From Holtermannia corniformis (lineage: Eukaryota > Basidiomycota > Tremellomycetes > Holtermanniales), in contig BCIJ01000049.1 of assembly GCA_001599935.1 (NCBI GenBank), positions 70,869 to 92,767 of the forward strand: DNA of 21,899 bases, in the 5' to 3' direction. Of the stretch, positions 7,895 to 17,435 are shown one piece after another. How positions within the stretch are numbered: the stretch's first letter is position 1; each line of letters opens with the position of its first letter. The position numbers and the translations under genes were made by a program. The notes beneath the pieces are model-generated. The model was not told where the DNA came from. It searched no databases and worked only from the letters and a program-made list of their open reading frames with translations.

Positions 7895-9731
7895 ATGATC
7901 GCACACGCAGCACCGAGGGCACCGAGAGCACCGAGGGCAGCTCCGAGATGGACTGGGGCGAGCGCGAGGGCGTATGCGACCGGCAGCAGTCACCGCCCAG
8001 GAGCCAGAGCACATCCCATCGACCGTCAAGTCGAAGCGAGCAGTCCAGGCGATGAGGACGAGGTGAGTGCAGCCGAGGCCATCCATCATCCACATCCTAC
8101 TCAGCTCACCCTGCAGAAACCCGTCCTGCTCAGACCGTCGCGCGTCCCATCGTCAAGACTCGGCAGACTGTTCCACTATGGCTGTCAGTCTTTACGCTCC
8201 ATGCTGCAGATCACCCCGATACCAGCTCATCCGATTCATATAGCCTTGGTCGCCGGCATGTCCATCGGCGCAGCGTCGGAATCCATCCGCAGGACCCGAG
8301 GCGACTCGCGCCCCGGCAGCGTCTTCATGTCCGACTCCAACGTCCGCAGGCTCGTAGACAAGCTGAGCAGGATGCGAGGCGCCGCACTCAAGCTCGGTCA
8401 ATTCATGAGCATCCAAGGTCAGTCGGTGCATCCCAACGGTCGCCGAGCTGATCCCAGTAGATGGCAATGTGCTGCCGCCAGAGCTTGAGCGTGTGCTGCA
8501 GCAGGTTCAGGCGAATGCAAACTATATGCCTGCAGATCAGATGGAGGTGTGTCCATCTAGCGTGTGCTGCTGCCGCTCACACACCCACAGCAAGTACTAA
8601 GTGAAGACCTAGGCCCAGACTGGCCCGCCCTGTTCTCCTCGTTCGAACGCACGCCCGTCGCCTCCGCCTCCATAGGCCAAGTCCACAAAGCCACCCTCGC
8701 AGCCTCCAACCAAGCCGTCGCCGTCAAGATCCAGTTCCCCGGGATAAAGCAGTCGATTGCATCCGACCTCGGCAACCTCTCGCTCCTCCTCCGCTCCGCA
8801 GCCCTCCTCCCAAAGGGCCTCTACCTCGACAACACGATAAAGGTCATGAAGCGCGAGTTGGACGATGAATGCGATTATGAGATGGAGGCCGAGGCGTGTC
8901 GAAAGTTTCGACACTTGTTGAAGGGTGATGCGTATTTCAGGGTCCCAACCGTGGTGGACGAGGCGAGCACGGGCAGGGTGTTGACGATGGAGTGGATGGA
9001 CGGCAGGCCGTTGAGTCGGACCAAAGGGCTGTCGCAAGAGACGCGGGATCAGGTGGGTTCATCGGGTTCAGTGAGGATGCTCTGTGGATGGCCTTGTCCT
9101 TCCCTCACCCTGCCAGCCCTCCTATCCCACGCCGCGCTAACGACCCAGATCGGAACACAAATCCTCCGCCTGTGCCTACTCGAGCTCTTCCATTTCCGGT
9201 TCATGCAAACCGACCCAAACTGGGCAAACTTCCTCCTCCCCGCCTCGTCCGCCACGCTCAACCTGATCGACTTTGGCGCCTCGAGAGCGTACACGAAAGA
9301 TTTCATGGATGGTTGGTATCGCCTCATGACGGCTGCCATGCGCGGGGACCGAGACGCGTGCAGGGTCGAGAGTCTGGGATTGGGGTATTTGACGGGCAAG
9401 GAGGAGGCCGTCATGCTGGATGCCCATGTGGATTCAATGTTGCTCGTTGCGAGTGAGTGCCGATTTCGCGCAGCGCAGGCGCCACCCACTGACGGCCACA
9501 GGCCCATTCGCCTGCCCAACACCGTACCCGTTTGCAAACCAAACAATCACCGACTCTGTTCGCGCTCTGATCCCGACCATGCTCAAACACCGGCTGACGC
9601 CACCGCCAAACGAGACATACAGCTTGAACCGCAAGCTGTCGGGCGCGTTCTTGCTGTGCGCACGCTTGGGCGCGACGGTCGATTGCGGCAAGCTCTGGAA
9701 CGACGTCGTCGGTGGCTATCGGCAGGGATGA
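7895..9731 (+). CDS. COQ8: Coenzyme Q biosynthesis atypical kinase (ADCK/UbiB family)
   Basis: Six exons (7895-8183, 8244-8417, 8461-8546, 8591-9052, 9149-9452, 9502-9731) give 514 residues. The protein is an ATPase of the matrix side of the inner membrane that supports the ubiquinone-synthesis complex. All hallmarks are present: KLGQ (146-149), ASIGQVH (209-215), the nucleotide-binding Lys229 (VAVKIQ), the ECDYEMEA box (276-283), TDPNWANF (358-365) and DFG (378-380). Exon 1 encodes an Ala/Arg/Pro presequence ending near ARAYA; part of it comes from three 9-bp repeats at 7911-7937. The junctions restore FHYGSLVAGM and QMEQVLSEDLG. Introns of 60 and 96 nt are multiples of three and stop-free, so unspliced forms would still translate. 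In-frame ATGs at 7766, 7790, 7799 and 7817 are possible but less likely starts. Confidence 0.93.
7911..7937 (+). repeat. Three 9-bp tandem units in the COQ8 presequence
   Basis: Units CACCGAGGG, CACCGAGAG and CACCGAGGG run head to tail and encode repeated Ala-Pro-Arg in the mitochondrial targeting region. Copy number could vary without breaking frame. Confidence 0.65.
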
Positions 9732-9960
9732 GGATGAGGGGATGCATTGCATGGTTGTGTCGGCCTACTGACTTGACTGACCCACTTGGGATACTGAAAC
9801 GTCGACTGCCGTGACGATCTCTCCTGACGCTAAACTGACAGTGGGCCCTCCTTTGACACGCTCTGGCGGCGCTGCAACCCTAACAATGACATTTATAGAA
9901 CTGCCAAGTGATTCCAGCACGCACCAACAACCATCACCTCGCACTGCACTCACTCACCCA

Positions 9961-12123
9961 ATGGACTCTCCACCACACGAGAAACCCGAACCAATCTCTG
10001 AAGCCCCCCACGGCGCACCCGCCAACGCCCGTGCGTACGAACCAACGCTGTTCGACCTCGCGCACTCTCGAGCCAACGTACACCGTGAGCAAGACTACGA
10101 CGGTCATGTGCACCACCACGAGCACCCGCTGCACTGGCGCCATCTAACGAAAAAGCCCGTCGTGAGGCAGTTTGTAGTCGACGACGTCTATGTGGCGGAA
10201 ACCCAACCGAGGGAACCGAGTCGTTTCGAGCTCTTCTTGTGCGTCGTGGCCTCGACCTAGCGCGAGCTCAAGCTGATCTCAGACTCTCAGCGACCTCGTC
10301 TTCGTCTCGATCCTGCATTTCATCTCGGCGTGGGCCGCCGAGGCAATCACAAACACTACAAACTCGTCCGCAGCCTCGTCGTCTGGCTGGCCGATCTTTG
10401 CGTTTATAGTCTTTTTTCACCTCGCTTGGTCAATCTGGCAGTCTGTCAGAGGGTTCATCAACACGAGCGGAACGGATGATATCGTTCAGCGAGTGTACGT
10501 GCTCCTCATGATGGCTTTGCTACTGGGTATGACGGCGAACGCGACGGGCTTGGAGCTGCGCTGTGGCGCAGTGGCGGAGACTCGGCCGCATCGGCGTGCA
10601 GAGGGTCAAGCGGCCCACTTTGGCGTAGACTGCGAGCTGGGGGTGGGATGGGAGACAAACATCAAGGGTACCGTTGGCTTCTTCCTGGTCGCCAAGGCGT
10701 TCCGCGTCGCCCTTTACGTCTACTAGTGAGTGTTTGGCCGTCAGTGCGCAACAGCTGATGACGATCAGCGCGTGGTACCTACCCCACTTTCGGCGAGCTC
10801 ACGTCATGCGCGCAACCATCGAGGTCCTCGGATGCATCCTCTTCCTGGTACGCTCGAGCCTTTCATCACGAGTCAAGCTGATCATGCGTATCCTAGCCTT
10901 TGATGTTTACACAGCGCCTCGTGCTGCTCATAGTGCTGCCGGTCGTCGCGCGAGTGCTCGAGATACTCGCCGGCCACATGTTCTACGCGTACCTGCGCTT
11001 GATCCAGTACGGTCGTGGCCGCTTTGCCCAGCGTGCTGGCAGGATTGCAGATGGCGACGTGTACGTCTCATCGCCCACAGTCGTACGACTAACTCGCCAG
11101 GTCGCTGCAGCTACTTCCGGCACAAAGCTTGGATCACACGATCGAGCGAACTAGCCTGTTCATGATCCTTGTGATTGGCGAGATGATCTTGAAGTGAGTA
11201 GTGTGGGCCACGTCTGTGCTGATACCGCCGCGCAGCATTGCGTATGCTGCCACGGGTGCTCAAGCGGGCGTACATGACGAGTTTGGTCGCTGTGTTCTTG
11301 GCCTGCTCATCGCCTATTTCCTGCAGTGAGTTTAATCGTCGCTACAGTTCCCCACTCAACCAAACAGCTGGCTGTACTCGGACAACGACTCGTCCCGTAC
11401 CTTTTTGCACGCCCTTCGACGTAACAGCTTTGCATCGGTAGGTTTGTCTCATAGCCCAAGGAGACGCGCTGAGTCAATCCCAGGTAACGTGGACCAACAT
11501 GCACTTTCCTCTTTCCGCCGCCATCCTGCTCGCATCCGTCGCTTTGGAGCAGCTCGTCCGCGAGTCCGAAGTGGAGCACGTACGTGGATGCGCATGTCGG
11601 CCGCACACGCTGACTGGTCTAGCATGTGTTCTGGCTGTTTGGCGGCACATTATCCGTTGCAATGCTCTCCCTCGCCATTATTGGCTTCCTGCACGAAGGC
11701 CTCGACGCACGCCACTCGGCCCTGATTCATCGCTACCCGCGCCTCTGCGCCCGTATCCTCGTAGCCATCGCATTCGCACTTCTCCCACTCGCACCGCATC
11801 ATCGCCTCAACTCGACCCAAGTACTCGCAATCTACTCGTCTTTGCTCACGTTCGTTGCGGGCCTCGAGATCATCGGCAAGATTGGCGCTGTGGCCGACCG
11901 GGAGAAAGTGCAGAACGTGCTCGTTCGCAAGCGCGGTGACGAGACGGCGTTGGACACACTCTCGAACAAATTTGGTGTCTCCCATCTGCGCGGCGTCGAA
12001 GAGGGCGAGCCAAAGCTGACAGAGGCGGAGATGGGCGAGGACGACGCGGGCATTGAAGGCGAGCTGGGCGACATGCAAGCCACGAGGCTGGGCCATCGCG
12101 CCAAGGTTGCGTTCGCTTTCTGA
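9961..12123 (+). CDS. LtrA-family (low temperature requirement A) membrane protein
   Basis: Nine exons (9961-10238, 10291-10725, 10769-10847, 10897-11060, 11101-11193, 11236-11325, 11368-11437, 11484-11579, 11623-12123) with introns of 40-52 nt give 601 residues. After a His-rich hydrophilic N-terminus (HVHHHEH) comes the family signature ELFFDLVFV, rebuilt by the first junction, then roughly ten hydrophobic segments. The second signature, HTIERTSLFMILVIGEMIL, lies near the middle. The C-terminal 90 or so residues are acidic and presumably cytoplasmic. The family was named from a Listeria cold-growth gene; its fungal members are uncharacterised, so substrate and role are unknown. Acceptors are mostly preceded by CTGAC, CTGAT or CTAAC. 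The gene follows COQ8 by 229 bp and converges with MRE11. Confidence 0.88.
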
Positions 12124-12356
12124 CAAATCGATGACACCGGCTGCGTAACGATTCACACGTTGATGATGCAATGCATAATATACACATGCCGTACAAGTCG
12201 TCGTTACTCGTCGCTGTCGAGTTCGATCTGGACACAGGTCAGTCTTCTGGATGTATGCCGAGGCTCGACGCACCGGTGCACTCTTCTTGCCCGCCCTCGA
12301 GCCTGATGGAACAAAGCTACACTGATAAGCGCTGGATACTATGCGTGGGTAAAGAC

Positions 12357-15300
12357 TCACTTGAGCTGGGATTGCGCTTTTTTGGCTGGCGCTTTTTTGG
12401 CTGGCGCTTTCTTAGCTGGAGCTTTCTTGGCCGGGGCAGCCTTCTTGGCAGGCGCAGCTCGCTTCTTGGGCTTCGGTAGCTCCTCCTCGGACTCTTCCTC
12501 GTCATCGTCTTCAGCCTCATCATCCAGGAACTGCAATGGTAAGTGACGTTCGGGGGGCAGTCAGACGACGGACCAGCTTCTCCTTGGCTTTCCCTCGCGC
12601 CGGCGCCTTGCCTTTACCTCTTGCCGTCGTTTTTGGTGCTTCGTCAACGTCCATGTCATCCTCCTCCCTGCGTCCGTCAGCACCGCACATGCATTGCTCG
12701 CGAACACCCACATGCTATCAACTGCATGAAGGTCAGTTCAGCTGCGATCACGAGTGGGCGCACATACCCATGCTGTCGTCAGATTGCTGCACGGCCTTGC
12801 TTTTGCCCTTCGCGCTCGCTTTTGCCTGTAATAATCAGCGGAGTGGACCTGATCAGGCTCGCTTCATCTGACCTTCTTGGCTTCGGCTGCGGCGCCCTCC
12901 TGAGTCTCCCACTGTGTAGCGGAAGTCTTCTTGGCCTCGGCAATCTAGATTGCTCAGCCGCAGCGATGATGTCGAGCGGCGCACCTTTTCCTCCACGTCA
13001 TCCTCGTCCAGATCCTGATCATGCAAATTCTTGCCGACGCTCTTCAAAGCGTATGCGACAAAACTGCAGAAGGCGTCAAAGCTCTTCAACGCGGGAGATA
13101 GCTTGCCAACTCACTCCTTGATCGCATCCCGATCATCCTTCTCCACAAAGCGCATGACGGCGTCTTCCAGCCCATCTTCGACGAGAACCTCGAGTTGTTG
13201 CGCCTTGAGGTGCTGCTGTACAAGATCGGCCATCCGCAACCGATTCAATCGGTCACGCGTCGTCATGGCCGTTTCGTCCTCGCTGTCCTCATCCTCCTCC
13301 TTGAGGTCTGGTGCATCGGCGTTGACTTTGTGTTCTGATATCTTAGTCAAGATACCTGTATGAATAGCAACCCGCTCACTCTTCTCTGCTGTTTTGCGCT
13401 TGCGGTAGTATTGCAGAATGTCTTTGGGATTTGCGACACGACCGACGAATGCTTGTCCAAAGCGCACCGGATTGGTCATTTCCTTTACACCCGTCGTCTC
13501 GACCTGGAAGCGTCAGCCGGCAAGCTCTGTTAGAAGCGACAACGCACCTTCAGTCGGATCAATGGCAACATCATCGTCTCTTCGCTGTCTGGATGATGCT
13601 CATCCCACTTTTGCTGGGCGCGCTGGATGAGCTCGGTCACCTGCGCATTGTCGAGTCAGCTTGGGAGACGCTCCTGCCCCAAAAGGCCACTGCAACGTAC
13701 GCGTTGCTTCAGATACGCCGTGATCGAATCTTTGTCTTCGAAAGCCAAATCAACCTCTTCCTCTTCGATCACTTCCGACAAGACGACCTCGTCCATCTCG
13801 AACGGGCGAACTGTCTTGAGCGGGATCTCGGCAATCTGAAAGACCCCGCCTTGGATGGATAGCAATCCTACATGTCTAGCATGTCAGGTTTCGCACTTCT
13901 CACATATAGACGTATACACTCACTTTGGCAGCGCTTCGCCCGGAGCCAAACTCGTCGCGACTGAGCTTCCCGGCTGCGTGATGTAGTAGTCACGATCGGC
14001 GACCTTCTCCGGCCAGATTCGACAGTCATGCTCATGGCCCCAGATGACGAGCTTGAATGAGTTGTCGAACATGCCCTCGGGTACAGACTCTTGCGGGCCG
14101 TGTTTGACTCTGGCATGAAGTCAGCCGGCTCGCACGCGTGGCCTCGTTACCCAGCTACGGCCAGGATCGAGCAGACTGGTGCGGAGGGAGCCCACCTGTT
14201 CTGATGCACCAACAGGAGGTTGAACCACTCCTCATCGCCCTCCTCCGGCATGAACATCTTGACGCGATTACTTCTCAGCTCATAGTGCATTCGCGCATCC
14301 TTGACGTTGCCGCAGCCATACATGGCAAGGTGGGAAGTGCCCTTGCGGAGCAGGACGGGCTTGATCTTGATCCCCTTTGCCTCTTCACGCGCGGCTTCGT
14401 CAGACGTCAAGTCGAGCTTGCCGAAGTAGTTGATGACGCCTGAGACGGAGAGAATGTCGAGTGCACAGAGCGCGCCTTCCTACAGTCGGGCGTCAGCTTT
14501 GACCCGTGAGCAGGTGGGCTACGGTATGGTAGAGAACTACAGCGCAGCTTGGCAGCCTCACAAGAACTCACCGGCCCGGTCCCTTGCGGATCATCGTGGT
14601 TGCCGTGGATCGAGAAGACTGGAATTGCAACGTTGAGATTCGGGTCTTCGTAGTTGACAGCAGGGAAGCTGAAGAAGGGTCAATCGGTTGTGGCGCCTAG
14701 GCAATCTTGGTACAATATACCAAGTTGCACGTCAGCATCTTGAACCTACCTGAAGCCAGATGCCTTGCCGTCCATCGGATCACTGAGAAGCTCGACCTGT
14801 AAAGTACATCCGCTTGAGCTCAGCGTAGCCGATGTGTGGCCATACTTACCCCAATCGGCCGGTCACCAAGCGTGTACTCCCTCAGCAAGGCAATCGTCTG
14901 ATGCAGACAAGCACGCGAAGGTCGATTCTCATGGAAGAGATCGCCCGCCAGCAGGATGAAGTCGACCTGTGTATGTCAGTTACTGAGCAAGAATGGTATG
15001 CCGTATTTTCTTGAGCTTTGCCACGTCCGGCGCTTCTACGTGATAGCAAACAAGGCGCCGAGCAGCGTGTCCCAAGGTGATGGACGTACAGACTTCGCCT
15101 TGCCTGTGACCGAGCACGGAGCTGCGCAGAGTCTGCGCGCTCAAAGACGCCGGCCGTCGAGGAACGATGAGACGACCATGTACACGTCAAAGCAGGATGC
15201 ACCTACAGCCCGAGACTGGTACATGATTCGTCAGTGTTCGGAGGCGGTCTAGGCATGCGCTGCCTCCTACATACCGCTTCGTCATGCTCGCGCAATGATG

Positions 15301-17009
15301 CCGCACGACTTGACGAACCCATACAGGAGAGCATCAACACCCAACCGGCACAACATAAGAAGGCTGTCAGCACACCTGCACAGCCAACAGTGTAGGCTAG
15401 CCGGCAAGGTCAGCCAAGTCAATAGCGCCTAACTGCCGCCTAGCCTACACTGACAGCCAACCAGCCGGTCGCCGCGCACGCCGCCCATAGCGGATCACCG
15501 TTATACGACTCAGGCAACCAAGTGTGTCTCAGAACGTCTATCATAGCTGATTTCTCGCGCCGGCGAGACTGCTGAGACTGCAGCGCTAACGGACGAGTCC
15601 AACGGCAGACATCATTGAGGTCTTGTAAGCGAAAGTCACATTCTTGACCGCCGTAGCCCTGTCAGCTGTGCAACTGGCATTGCAAATATTGGTTTGCGCA
15701 TCGCAACCATGATAGTACTTCTCGTACTGAAATTTGTGATCCCGAGAGGCTATCGCTAGCGTTTGTTTGCCAGGCCGCTACCCATGGCCCATGGTCGCAC
15801 CCAGCTATCGGTCAGTGGTCCAGACGGCATACCCTGCCGCAGGAAGACACATCAGATAGCTGATAGCTTCGAGGCGCAAAAGCGGCCCGCACGACAGAGC
15901 GCTGCTTTATCCGACAGGATGGCGCGCGCTTGTGTACCCCAGGTCTCAGTAGCTTGTGCAGCTGCCAAGAACGAAGTCTACGTAAGCGAATCCTTGTCCT
16001 GCGCGCGAGAAGCTTCTAAGGACCATCCACCGTAGTGAGCACGCGAGAGCGGCCATAACCTACGCGAAGCTGTCAGATGACACCCAAGACGTTCTTGCAC
16101 AACCGAGCTCGCGCGCTGAGATATCTGCTGGGATATCGCACCGACTGCACACGATGGGGGGCGCACTTCACAGCTGACGTCGACGCGCTTTGAGCTGATT
16201 CAACTAAGCAACTCAAGACTCAGTTCAGTCAGCTGAAGTCATCTGACTGATGCGCAGACTGAGTTACGACTGCAACTATAAACAGCATCCCGCGCTCATG
16301 ACCACGGTACAGCGGCACCGCAGCTGCATTGAGGGCTTCAATTTCGGCGCTGCAAGCAGGCATTACGCTAAAGTCAGCCGCTCCGCGCAGCTGCGACCGA
16401 TCGGGCATACATGTACGATGCGCCTCGACGCATCGTGGCGGTATGAGTGAACAGCATCACCTATATCTGCGCGCCACGTCAAAGGCGGCATCAAAGTTAC
16501 ACGCTGCCTCGTGAGACGATCCGGCGTTCGATCAGAGCCACACCCGAGCTGAAAGCTCCGAGAACCCACCTCCATCTCCTTCGCAATCTCCAAGATCTCT
16601 CGAAAAGTGTTGAGTGCATCTTGGCCTCTGATCGGGTCTTTTTCAGCATAGCCGATATGGTTGTCGGTCGCGAGGAGGATCCGGAAGCAGCTGCAGTTGA
16701 GATGAGCTTTGATCGGCGGCGCTGACCACGACTGGTCATGTGAGACATTGACGCTGCTCTACACGTACTTGTCTGGTTCTACTCGACGTGAATAGCGTCA
16801 GCTATCGTGGAGACGTATGTGTTGACGTGAGGGACTGACGGGGATCGACGATACTGGGTGTCGCTTCTTGCGTTCCGCTGAAGTGCGTCAGCTGGACCTT
16901 TTGCAAGATCTCATTTTGCAATTGCTCTGCGTAACGCGACCGCCGGTGCAACTCACTTGACACTCGCATATGGACCTGGCGAGCCCGCGGTCGACGGTGG
17001 GACGGACAT
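12357..17009 (-). CDS. MRE11: Double-strand break repair nuclease MRE11
   Basis: Seventeen exons in coding order: 16957-17009, 16840-16877, 16769-16778, 16570-16690, 14850-14966, 14750-14796, 14572-14668, 14196-14479, 13924-14109, 13701-13875, 13548-13640, 13115-13503, 12985-13063, 12873-12944, 12764-12825, 12574-12667, 12357-12530; 696 residues. It is the nuclease of the Mre11-Rad50-Nbs1/Xrs2 complex. Phosphodiesterase motifs are complete: TDNHIGY (D43/H45), AGDLFHEN (D83), GNHDD (151-155), VHQNR (H253) and GHEHD (280-284). The DNA-binding region [19 protein letters not shown] and the capping region follow. The tail is acidic, then has Lys-Ala-Pro repeats typical of DNA contact. Intron 4 (14967-16569) is 1603 nt, against 40-96 nt elsewhere. 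The 10-nt exon 3 is inferred from frame. A stretch at 13332-13379 might be a 48-nt in-frame intron. An out-of-frame ATG lies upstream at 17080. Confidence 0.9.
12361..12480 (-). repeat. Repeats encoding the Lys-Ala-Pro tail of MRE11
   Basis: Near-identical units of about 15 bp, each encoding Pro-Ala-Lys-Lys-Ala, form the last exon's basic end. Read on the plus strand they appear as repeated GGCTGGCGCTTTTTT-like blocks. The tail resembles histone H1-type DNA-binding termini and is prone to copy-number change. Confidence 0.75.
15380..15461. repeat. 63-bp near-palindrome flanked by 9-bp direct repeats
   Basis: The arms 15388-15406 (CAGTGTAGGCTAGCCGGCA) and 15434-15452 pair over 19 bp with one mismatch around a 27-nt loop. 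Immediately outside lie two copies of ACAGCCAAC, at 15380-15388 and 15453-15461. The pattern imitates terminal inverted repeats with a 9-bp target duplication, as made by Mutator-like transposases. The unit is much smaller than usual miniature elements, so that identity is only a suggestion. Confidence 0.7.
16415..16436. repeat. Hairpin in MRE11 intron 4
   Basis: ACGATGCG (16415-16422) pairs perfectly with CGCATCGT (16429-16436) around a 6-nt loop. It lies about 130 bp inside the donor end of the giant intron and could form in the pre-mRNA or single-stranded DNA. Confidence 0.6.
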
Positions 17010-17211
17010 CTCGGCGGTTCTGCAGCGGTTTTTGACCGTTCCAGCTGCAACTTTGTGATACGATTAGTAGTATCCGCCATTATACTACTCTACATACCCG
17101 TTGCTGCCGTTTGTATGCGTGTGATCGCGCTGTTCGCTGCTCAAGAGGTTGCAGAGGATGTCCAAGCTGACGTCGGATCGACTAGTCACGTGACCAAATT
17201 CGATTTCCTAA

Positions 17212-17244
17212 TCGACGCGTCCTAATGCATTAGTTCGACGCGTC
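17212..17244. promoter_or_regulatory. Paired MluI cell-cycle boxes around a palindrome
   Basis: TCGACGCGTC occurs twice, at 17212-17221 and 17235-17244, 23 bp apart (about two helical turns). Each contains ACGCGT. Between them lies a perfect 12-bp palindrome CTAATGCATTAG (17222-17233). The symmetric layout suits a bidirectional element serving MRE11 and NSE4. Confidence 0.7.
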
Positions 17245-17248
17245 AAAG

Positions 17249-17397
17249 TTGATTACAAGCTGAATGAAATAAATCCCAATCTGATTAGCAATAATCTTCA
17301 GTTGATTACGATGGTATGCAAATGAACTACAACCCTATTAGGACCAATTCCAAGTTGATTACAAAACGCAACATAATCTTATTACATCCGATTACAA
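17249..17397 (+). repeat. Repeated TTGATTAC motifs upstream of NSE4
   Basis: TTGATTACAA occurs at 17249-17258 and 17355-17364, TTGATTAC at 17302-17309 and GATTACAA at 17390-17397. All four are in the same orientation on the NSE4 sense strand. They may be binding sites in the promoter or 5' UTR; no known factor is assigned. Confidence 0.6.
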
Positions 17398-17435
17398 ACT
17401 CGGATCTGCACCAAAGCAGAGCACCACCAACGACC

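Larger units (their letters stand above)
14967..16569 (-). other. Giant intron 4 of MRE11, probable insertion
   Basis: The intron splits the phosphodiesterase domain between KEME and VDFILLAGD, residues that are adjacent in other Mre11 proteins. Its donor (GTGGGT, ending 16569) and acceptor (AACTGAC followed by ATACACAG) are good, so splicing is plausible. At 1603 nt it is about 30 times the local norm. I find no long ATG-started ORF with recognisable protein, no tRNA and no C/D snoRNA boxes. It does hold a 63-bp near-palindrome with flanking direct repeats (15380-15461), an 8-bp hairpin (16415-16436) and a stretch dense in CAGT/CTGA around 16200-16270. A transposon relic is the likeliest source; a nested non-coding RNA is possible. 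Confidence 0.75.
17010..17435. promoter_or_regulatory. Divergent MRE11/NSE4 promoter
   Basis: This 426-bp region between the two start codons is AT-richer than its surroundings from about 17195. It contains a TGACGTC site (17168-17174), a palindromic E-box GTCACGTGAC (17185-17194), two MluI cell-cycle boxes, and several TTGATTAC motifs toward NSE4. CCAAT occurs at 17344. In fungi ACGCGT is bound by the MBF complex (Mbp1/Swi6 type), which drives G1/S genes; that this applies here is inference from motif and gene function. Confidence 0.65.

Noticed and set aside
7446..8093. 215-residue minus-strand open frame
   Set aside because: It only partly coincides with HEM13 exon 1 (from 7781) and otherwise crosses introns 1 and 2 and the intergenic gap in non-coding frames.
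9811..9960. In-frame 5' extension of the LtrA-family gene
   Set aside because: Codons before 9961 are not conserved in character, and the ATG at 9961 gives a normal N-terminus; the extension is left as 5' UTR.
13082..13114. 33-nt version of MRE11 intron 12
   Set aside because: Too short. Using the later CTGCAG acceptor gives a 51-nt intron and a better match to the family ([15 protein letters not shown]).
13332..13379. 48-nt in-frame intron in MRE11 exon 12
   Set aside because: The GTATCT donor is weaker than others here, and the encoded segment ending NADAPDL resembles other Mre11 proteins, so it is kept as coding.
14956..15252. 98-residue plus-strand frame overlapping MRE11 exon 5 and intron 4
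   Set aside because: Antisense to a conserved exon at its start and without any recognisable motif; treated as chance.
15771..15800. Adjacent CCATGG palindromes as a regulatory site
   Set aside because: Short restriction-site-like palindromes are expected by chance at this base composition.
15763..16035. 90-residue plus-strand frame in the MRE11 giant intron
   Set aside because: It starts at a TTG, has no recognisable domain and its composition looks random.
14967..16569. Nested tRNA or C/D snoRNA in the long introns
   Set aside because: I looked for B-box (GGTTCGA) and paired TGATGA/CTGA boxes in both long introns and found no convincing set.
16802..17080. 92-residue minus-strand ORF as a separate gene
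   Set aside because: It lies over MRE11 exons 1-2 and their introns in another frame, and the MRE11 model explains the splice signals. It is kept only as a possible upstream ORF.
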